Made by a program: the position numbers and the translations under genes
Source of the DNA: an uncultured Bacilli bacterium
Lineage (GTDB): Bacteria; Bacillota_I; Bacilli_A; RF39; UBA660
Direction: 5' to 3'
Assembly: GCA_947630415.1 (NCBI GenBank)
Contig: CANRHM010000047.1
Span: forward strand, 1-9,607
DNA: 9,607 bases
Notes under the pieces: model-generated
Database searches by the model: none
Told to the model about the DNA's origin: nothing
What the model saw: the letters and a program-made list of their open reading frames with translations, nothing else
Part shown: positions 4,286-9,607 of the stretch, one piece after another
How the letters are laid out: each line of letters starts with the position of its first letter
Numbering within the stretch: the stretch's first letter is position 1

Positions 4286-6679
4286 TTATTTAACAACAAT
4301 ATTGACAATACGTCCTTTGATGACAATCATTTTAACAATTTCTTTTCCTTCGGTATGACGTTTTACATTTTCTTCACTCATGGCTTTTTCTTTGATGACA
4401 TCCTCACTATCATCGACATGCACTTTAATCGTGGCTCTTACTTTTCCATTGACTTGAACTGCAATCTCTTTTTCATCTTCAACTAATTTAGAGGCATCAT
4501 AAGTTGGCCAAGTGGTATAAGCAATGGTATCTTCATGATTTAAGAAAGTAGCCCATATTTCTTCTGTAATATGTGGTGCTACTGGGTTAAGTAATTGAAC
4601 AAAACCATCGGCATAACAACGTGGGAATTTGTTCTCTTTATAAATCGCATTAACAAAGACCATTAATTGACTGATTGCCGTATTGAAACTTAATTGTTCG
4701 TAGTCTTCGGTTACTTTCTTGACCGTCTCATGATAAACTTTTTCGATAGCCGGAATATTTTCATCTACAAATGGAATCGTTTCAAACATACGCCATACAC
4801 GATCGATAAAACGTTTACTTCCTTCAATTCCAAATGGATCCCATGGTTTGCTTGCAGAAAGAGGTCCCATGAACATTTCGTACATACGAAGGGCATCAGC
4901 TCCATAGTTTTGTACCATTTCATCTGGATTAACAACATTACCACGAGACTTACTCATCTTTTCTCCGTTTGAACCTAGAATCATTCCTTGATGGAACAAT
5001 TTTTGGAAAGGTTCTTTGGTAGGAACAACACCACAATCGTACAATACTTTATGCCAGAATCTTGCATATAACAAGTGAAGTACCGCATGCTCTGCTCCTC
5101 CTACATACAAATCTACTGGTAACCAATGTTCAAGTAATTTAGGATCCGCAATCATGTTGTCATTATGAGGATCAATATATCTTAAATAATACCAACAAGA
5201 TCCTGCCCATTGAGGCATGGTGTTGGTCTCTCTTGTTCCTTTAACACCATCAATTTCAACATTCAAGAAATCAGGGCAATGTGAAAGTGGACTTTCTCCT
5301 GTAGCACTTGGTTGATAGTTGTCGGTGGCAGGAAGTTCAAGTGGAAGTTCTTCTACATCTACGGTACGCATCGTGCCATCTTCCATGTGAATAATAGGAA
5401 TAGGTTCTCCCCAATAACGTTGTCTTGAAAATAACCAGTCACGTAATTTATACTGAACTTTTGCTTCTCCTACTTTATGTTCTTCCAACCACTTAATCAT
5501 CGTGTTGATAGCTTCTTCTTTCGATAATCCATCAAGGAAAGAAGAATTGATGTGTTTTCCATCTCCTACATAGGCTTCTTTGGTGATATCTCCTCCATCA
5601 ATAACTGGAATAATCGGTAAATCAAACTTTTTAGCAAACTCATAGTCTCTTTCATCGTGGGCTGGGACGGCCATGATGGCTCCTGTTCCATAGCTTGCTA
5701 AAACATAGTCTGAAATCCAAATTGGAATTTTATTTCCATTTACCGGATTGATAGCATAAGCTCCTGTAAAGACACCCGTCTTTTCTTTATTTAATTCGGT
5801 ACGTTCCAAATCACTCTTAGAAGCACATACCCTCTTGTATTCTTCGACTTCTTTTTGATGTTCCGGAGTTGTAATTGCATCTATAAAAGGATGTTCTGGT
5901 GATAAAACACAGTAGGTAGCACCAAACAAGGTATCGCATCTTGTGGTGAATACGGTAAACTCTTTATCATAGCCATCCACTTTGAAACGTACATTGGCAC
6001 CCGTACTCTTACCAATCCAGTTCTTTTGCATTTCCTTAGTAGATGCTGGCCAATCGACAAGGTCCAAATCCTCTAGAAGGCGCTCTGCATAATCGGTAAT
6101 CTTAAGTACCCATTGGCGCATAGGGCGACGAATAACGGGATACCCTCCACGTTCACTTTTTCCGTTAATAACTTCTTCGTTTGCCAAAACGGTTCCAAGT
6201 TCAGGACACCAGTTAACAGGAATCTCATCCACATAGGCAAGACCCTTTTCATAAAGTTTCAAGAAAATCCATTGGGTCCATTTATAATATTTTGGATCGG
6301 TCGTTGCTATTTCTCTATCCCAATCGTACGATAATCCAAGGGATTTAATTTGTTTTTTAAATGTCTCAATATTCTGAGCTGTAAACTCTTTTGGATGATT
6401 TCCTGTTGTAATCGCATACTGCTCTGCAGGAAGACCAAATGCATCCCATCCCATTGGATGAAGTACATTATATCCTTGCATTCTTTTCATACGCGATACA
6501 ATATCAGTTGCCGTATATCCTTCTGGATGCCCTACATGAAGTCCTTGTCCTGAAGGATAAGGGAACATATCCAAAATATAATATTTCGGACGTGAAAAGT
6601 CCCAAATATCCGTCTTAAACGTTTTATTCTCTTCCCAATACTGTTGCCACTTTGTTTCTACTTTTTTAAAATTATACAT
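4286..6679 (-). CDS. leuS: Leucyl-tRNA synthetase
   Basis: Class I synthetase that charges tRNA(Leu) with leucine in the cytoplasm. The 797 residues are near the bacterial norm. Landmarks in order: HVGH at 48-51 (HIGH motif) after DMFPYPSGQGL; zinc-region NWCPELGTVLANEEV at 156-170; the CP1 editing domain with FTTRCDT at 244-250 and YGTGAIMAVPAHDERD at 330-345, keeping the editing Asp345; MPQWAGSCWYYLRYIDP at 488-504; GGAEHAVLHLLYARFWHK; GEKMSKS with KMSKS at 574-578; then the anticodon-binding helices and the C-terminal domain starting near EIAVQVNGKVRAT. The first T-rich motif has Cys248 where E. coli has Pro, probably harmless. The start overlaps the preceding gene by 8 bp and AAAGGAAAG precedes it. 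Expression is controlled by the leucine T-box upstream of that gene. Confidence 0.99.
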   Translation of the reverse strand: MYNFKKVETKWQQYWEENKTFKTDIWDFSRPKYYILDMFPYPSGQGLHVGHPEGYTATDIVSRMKRMQGYNVLHPMGWDAFGLPAEQYAITTGNHPKEFTAQNIETFKKQIKSLGLSYDWDREIATTDPKYYKWTQWIFLKLYEKGLAYVDEIPVNWCPELGTVLANEEVINGKSERGGYPVIRRPMRQWVLKITDYAERLLEDLDLVDWPASTKEMQKNWIGKSTGANVRFKVDGYDKEFTVFTTRCDTLFGATYCVLSPEHPFIDAITTPEHQKEVEEYKRVCASKSDLERTELNKEKTGVFTGAYAINPVNGNKIPIWISDYVLASYGTGAIMAVPAHDERDYEFAKKFDLPIIPVIDGGDITKEAYVGDGKHINSSFLDGLSKEEAINTMIKWLEEHKVGEAKVQYKLRDWLFSRQRYWGEPIPIIHMEDGTMRTVDVEELPLELPATDNYQPSATGESPLSHCPDFLNVEIDGVKGTRETNTMPQWAGSCWYYLRYIDPHNDNMIADPKLLEHWLPVDLYVGGAEHAVLHLLYARFWHKVLYDCGVVPTKEPFQKLFHQGMILGSNGEKMSKSRGNVVNPDEMVQNYGADALRMYEMFMGPLSASKPWDPFGIEGSKRFIDRVWRMFETIPFVDENIPAIEKVYHETVKKVTEDYEQLSFNTAISQLMVFVNAIYKENKFPRCYADGFVQLLNPVAPHITEEIWATFLNHEDTIAYTTWPTYDASKLVEDEKEIAVQVNGKVRATIKVHVDDSEDVIKEKAMSEENVKRHTEGKEIVKMIVIKGRIVNIVVK

Positions 6680-7091
6680 CTTTCTTCTTTCCTTTCTCTA
6701 CTTTTTTAAAATACGTTCCAATTAAATGGAATGAAACTAATATGAGCACAATTGCTAAAACAAAACTTGCTAACAATTGCAAAATGAATCCATTGATAAA
6801 ACTTACTATGGTTACTAATAAAGCAATATCAAAGCTTGATACCAAGGCGATCACATATAAGAATTTCTTATATGGTATTTTAGTTAAATCGATTTTGTAT
6901 CTTACCACCAAGTATTCTATTTCTATCGGTAAGTCTTTATTTGATTCTTTCTCTTTCTTCTTTTTTCTTTTTTTCAAAATCTTTTTTGGTTTCTTTGGCT
7001 TATCTTTATTGAGTTCTTTTCGAACCAGTCTAAAATAATACAGTAAGAATACAATCAAGAATACACCTATAAATAAGATTGCTTCTTCCAT
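6672..7091 (-). CDS. Membrane protein of unknown function, first gene of the leucine T-box operon
   Basis: A 139-residue protein I do not recognise. It has an N-terminal hydrophobic helix (residues about 4-20, ILFIGVFLIVFLLYYF), a strongly basic segment (about 27-48, many Lys), a soluble-looking LPIEIEYLVVRYKIDLTKIPYKK, then two long hydrophobic helices (about 75-95 and 99-119) and a basic tail. Three membrane segments are likely. The longest ORF starts at 7130, but that ATG lies inside the T-box terminator stem. The ATG at 7091, preceded by GAAGGAGGA, is clearly the start. The stop codon lies inside the leuS start region (8-bp overlap), so translation is coupled. Being under a leucine-responsive switch with leuS suggests constant association with leuS but gives no function. 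Confidence 0.85.
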   Translation of the reverse strand: MEEAILFIGVFLIVFLLYYFRLVRKELNKDKPKKPKKILKKRKKKKEKESNKDLPIEIEYLVVRYKIDLTKIPYKKFLYVIALVSSFDIALLVTIVSFINGFILQLLASFVLAIVLILVSFHLIGTYFKKVEKGKKKDV

Positions 7092-7108
7092 AAGTCCTCC
7101 TTCTAAAT

Positions 7109-7137
7109 AAAAAACGTCCTTATTTAACATAAGGACG
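7109..7137 (-). terminator. T-box regulated intrinsic terminator
   Basis: Minus strand CGTCCTTAT (7137-7129), five-base loop, ATAAGGACG (7123-7115), a perfect 9-bp stem, then six T's (7114-7109). Its 5' arm, CGTCCTTA, is the sequence that the T-box antiterminator captures when uncharged tRNA(Leu) is bound. It would equally attenuate read-through from the GH31 gene. Confidence 0.92.
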
Positions 7138-7322
7138 AAATTTTCCGTGGTACCACCTTAATTCTTAGGTATCTAAGCACTTTATCTCGTAACGTGAGTG
7201 ATACGTTCCTATCTTTCTAAAAGACAAGTTCCAAGCTTCTTTTTATCTAGTTTCCACCCACCACTAGCTCTCTATTTAAAAATTCACTTGTACTACTTCT
7301 TTTGATACGAATTCAAAGATTT
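7109..7322 (-). promoter_or_regulatory. Leucine T-box riboswitch leader (tRNA-Leu sensing)
   Basis: Minus-strand leader. Stem I base is ATCTTT/AAAGAT with AAAAGA/TCTTTT above it. The specifier loop has AGTAGTA on the 5' side and GAACTTG on the 3' side, putting a CTT leucine codon at 7228-7226. Above this are CAAG/CTTG and TTTTT/AAAAA helices, the AGAGA bulge motif, and the distal loop CTAGTGGTGGGTGGAAACTAG-like hairpin. The T-box AAGGTGGTACCACGG is at 7159-7145. The antiterminator is exact: AAGG/CCTT, 7-nt bulge TGGTACC, ACG/CGT. The bulge TGGT pairs with an acceptor end having A73, the discriminator of tRNA(Leu). Specifier, discriminator and the leuS gene downstream agree. Low leucyl charging should switch the operon on. 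Confidence 0.95.
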
Positions 7323-7330
7323 CATGTATT

Positions 7331-7359
7331 AGTATATTAGATTTCTCCAATATATTCAA
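7331..7359 (-). promoter_or_regulatory. Promoter of the T-box/leuS operon, inside the GH31 gene end
   Basis: TTGAAT (7359-7354), 17 bp, TATACT (7336-7331). The -35 lies in the codons for Leu-Glu-Tyr of the GH31 C-terminus and the -10 follows the GH31 TAA stop directly. Predicted start is near 7323, just before T-box stem I, as expected. Confidence 0.8.
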
Positions 7360-9607
7360 GTAATTTTAAAAATAATTGCATGTATTCTTTTGTAAGTCCC
7401 TGTCTTTTAAGTTTTCTAATCTCAATACGTTTTTTCTTAATCGGTAACTCAGAAAACATAATCGAAGAGATTTTTTCTTTTAAATAGGTATTGATCTGTA
7501 AGTCCATCAAGATACTATCGACATCGTCGTTAATAACACGAACGGCATCGATTTCGATATCTTTTCCACGACAGTTAATGGTAAGTTGTCCAACACTTGG
7601 TACTTTACTTACTTCGACTACAAAGTCGTTTTGTTCAATGTAGCTTTTGGTAGGAATACTGGTACTATTGAAGTAAGCTACAATGGAATCAGCTTCTTTG
7701 GTGTTACGGAAATGAATCTTGTAATCTCGATATTGAGGAACTAGTCCACTTTTTCCTTGTAAAGAACGAATAATCACGGTGTAGTTACTAGGTAAGTAGT
7801 TATAATCGATTTGCGTCGTTAAGAAGTAACCATCTTTATAAAGAGATGTTACCCCATCGTCTTCATACAAGTTATAGGTATTGTTCTTTCCTGGAAATAC
7901 ATGAATTTCCATCTCAGTAGGATTTCCTGTATTATTTTGATTACTCTTATTCGATAAAGGAATAATACTTCCTCCACGTACAAACACCGGATAATCTTCA
8001 TCACGGAAGAAAGAAACTTGTTTCTTATTTCCAGGAAATTTTTTACCGGTCTTAAAGTCATACCAAATACCTTCAGGAACATAGAAACGATGAATCGTAC
8101 GGTTCATAACCAAGTCTTTTTTCGAAAGAATAGGCGCAATCATCATTTCATCTCCAAAGTAGTATTGATTCCTGTAATCTTCATCATCATAAATCCATGG
8201 AACCGAATAATATAAAGGTTCAATCAATGGTTTTCCCGTCATAGAATAAGCATAACTTGCTGTATATAAATAAGGAATTAGGCGGTGTCTTAAACGTAAG
8301 TAATCATCCACGACCGTCATGGTTTTAATATCCCATCTCCAAGGTTCTCTCTTATAGTATTTTCCACGTGCGGAATGAAATCTTAAAATAGGACTAAATA
8401 CTCCTAACTGTACATAACGAATATAAAGTTCAGGGTCTTCAATTCCACCATGGTTACCACCTATATCATGGCTCCACCACGAAACGCCTTGATTAGCGGC
8501 ATTTTGATTTAAAATAGGGAGTTTTCTTAAAGTATCCCAGGTTGCCTCTGTTTCTCCCGAATATAATACCGGATATCGATGTGGTGCAATTAAAGCAGGA
8601 CGTCCTAAAAGCATTCCTCTTTTCGCATTGGTTCTTGCAAGATCTAAGAATTGATAATGGTTTAATAACCATAAATCCGTCATACCTTTATCCACTTTAT
8701 CATAATCGTTCCAGAAGAAATCCACCTTTTTGGCTTCTAAAGAATGTAAAAATAACTTCATATATACATCCATACAAACAGGATTCTCTGGATCAAATGG
8801 AATAATCGTATCTTCTTTTGGCTTCAAATATTTAACCGCTTCGTTATATAAACTTTCAAACGGATAAATGCCTTCACTGGGATCCACTTGTAAACCTACT
8901 CTTATATTATGTTCATGTAACATTTTAATCGTTTCTTCTGGATTTGGAAACAAAGTAGGATTAAAGGTAAATCCGGTCTTCACTTTTGTCTTATTTCCCT
9001 TTTTATCTTGTATTTCTCTTAAGTGCCAATCTTTATCTAAAAGTACTACCGATATAGGAATATCGTGATATTCAAAATTACGAATTAACTCTTCTAAAGC
9101 ATCATTACTATATTCCGTATTTCTACTCCACCAGTTACCCAAGGCATATCTTGGAATAAAAGAAGGATTTCCCGTCAATTTAAAATAATCTTGTAACGCT
9201 AATTTAAAATCATCTTTATATACAAATAAATAAATATCGATACCCGGAGTTTCTCTTTTTTTAAAAGTTCCATCCGCTTCAAACAATAGACTATTACTAT
9301 CATCAAAAGAAGCAAAACCATCCAGTGAATAAAGCCCTTTATAAGGAAGCTGATTTTTCTTAGGTCCATCAAAAGAAGTAAATACCCCTTTTAAGTTTCT
9401 TGCTTCTGGATGTTTATAGTACCAAGTCTTATCGGTATCCCTGATATTTACTTTTAAGTTATTCATAGGGACTACTTTCCCTGCATCAAAACTAGTTTCT
9501 TTTTGATATTGTAATTCAAAGTATTTGGTGCGAATTACTAAAAACTTATTATCTTCTTTTACTTCAAAAGCAAAAGGAGGAAAATTACGGAAAAGAGCAA
9601 ACTGACT
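7337..9607 (-). CDS. Glycoside hydrolase family 31 alpha-glycosidase, N-terminus off the right edge
   Basis: Family 31 enzymes retain configuration while cleaving alpha-glycosidic bonds (alpha-glucosidase, alpha-xylosidase and others). The frame stays open beyond the ATG at 9466 to the window edge, encoding N-terminal-domain sequence such as VIRTKYFELQY, so that ATG is internal and the gene is partial. Numbering from that Met: galactose-mutarotase-like N-terminal domain to about 95; (beta/alpha)8 barrel from PRYALGNWWSRNTEYS; nucleophile Asp254 in FFWNDYDK; HRYPVLYSGETEATW at 296-310; SWWSHDIGG at 329-337; REPWRWD at 373-379; distal beta domain with VFVRGGSIIPL at 494-504 and a DUF5110-like YNLYEDDG at 531-538. 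A 60-residue basic helical tail ends the protein. The acid/base position, Asp in classical members, is Glu305. Substrate cannot be assigned, nor can secretion. Same strand as leuS but with no terminator between. Confidence 0.93.
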   Translation of the reverse strand, partial: SQFALFRNFPPFAFEVKEDNKFLVIRTKYFELQYQKETSFDAGKVVPMNNLKVNIRDTDKTWYYKHPEARNLKGVFTSFDGPKKNQLPYKGLYSLDGFASFDDSNSLLFEADGTFKKRETPGIDIYLFVYKDDFKLALQDYFKLTGNPSFIPRYALGNWWSRNTEYSNDALEELIRNFEYHDIPISVVLLDKDWHLREIQDKKGNKTKVKTGFTFNPTLFPNPEETIKMLHEHNIRVGLQVDPSEGIYPFESLYNEAVKYLKPKEDTIIPFDPENPVCMDVYMKLFLHSLEAKKVDFFWNDYDKVDKGMTDLWLLNHYQFLDLARTNAKRGMLLGRPALIAPHRYPVLYSGETEATWDTLRKLPILNQNAANQGVSWWSHDIGGNHGGIEDPELYIRYVQLGVFSPILRFHSARGKYYKREPWRWDIKTMTVVDDYLRLRHRLIPYLYTASYAYSMTGKPLIEPLYYSVPWIYDDEDYRNQYYFGDEMMIAPILSKKDLVMNRTIHRFYVPEGIWYDFKTGKKFPGNKKQVSFFRDEDYPVFVRGGSIIPLSNKSNQNNTGNPTEMEIHVFPGKNNTYNLYEDDGVTSLYKDGYFLTTQIDYNYLPSNYTVIIRSLQGKSGLVPQYRDYKIHFRNTKEADSIVAYFNSTSIPTKSYIEQNDFVVEVSKVPSVGQLTINCRGKDIEIDAVRVINDDVDSILMDLQINTYLKEKISSIMFSELPIKKKRIEIRKLKRQGLTKEYMQLFLKLLEYIGEI

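Noticed and set aside
6742..7038. 98-codon plus-strand ORF rich in Phe and Lys
   Set aside because: It is the reverse-strand shadow of the Lys-rich and hydrophobic membrane protein gene; no ribosome site or promoter was seen.
7092..7130. Thirteen-residue N-terminal extension of the membrane protein (ORF from 7130)
   Set aside because: These codons run through the T-box terminator stem and T-run, and a strong AAGGAGGA site serves the ATG at 7091.

Overview
The window looks like a stretch of chromosome from an AT-rich Bacillota bacterium (Bacilli or Erysipelotrichia-like). The pointers are GatCAB in the order gatC-gatA-gatB, a leucine T-box in front of leuS, a Cse60-family small protein, Shine-Dalgarno sites of GGAGG/GGTGAT type, and TGG codons for tryptophan throughout (standard bacterial code, not the mycoplasma code). 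The genus cannot be told from the sequence. All conventional genes lie on the minus strand; the only plus-strand genes found are two tiny ones at 2.9-3.4 kb.

Right to left, in the direction of transcription: (1) 9607-7337, a GH31 alpha-glycosidase running off the right edge. (2) 7359-7109, a promoter overlapping the GH31 stop codon and a complete leucine T-box leader: CUU specifier codon, UGGU acceptor-binding bulge, and mutually exclusive antiterminator and terminator. (3) 7091-3843, the T-box operon: an unnamed membrane protein, leuS overlapping it by 8 bp, and a small lipoprotein, closed by a terminator at the lipoprotein stop codon. (4) 3776-3600, a Cse60-like gene. (5) 3590-2859, two tandem homologous cassettes facing the other way. 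(6) 2820-1, gatC, gatA and a partial gatB as one operon with overlapping or near-abutting genes; this operon makes the glutamine amidotransferase that completes Gln-tRNA(Gln) and/or Asn-tRNA(Asn).

The region at 2.86-3.59 kb is the most interesting. Each cassette encodes, on the plus strand, a 27-30 residue membrane-spanning peptide. Its mRNA has a strong extended -10 promoter, a 5' hairpin that hides the ribosome binding site, and its own terminator. Opposite the 3' half of each mRNA there is a promoter, a 5' hairpin and a terminator for a minus-strand RNA of about 115 nt. This is the layout of a type I toxin-antitoxin pair with a 3'-overlapping antisense RNA (txpA/RatA-like organisation). 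The peptides do not match a toxin family I can name. In both copies the 5' leader can pair with the 3' end of the same mRNA, and two base pairs have changed in a compensatory way between copies, which suggests a conserved long-distance interaction.

Other points: the partial GatB appears to lack about 15 residues of its N-terminal catalytic region compared with GatB as I remember it from Bacillus; the GH31 protein has Glu where the classical acid/base Asp is expected; and three gene starts (membrane protein, Cse60, lipoprotein) are probably downstream of the longest possible ORF start.
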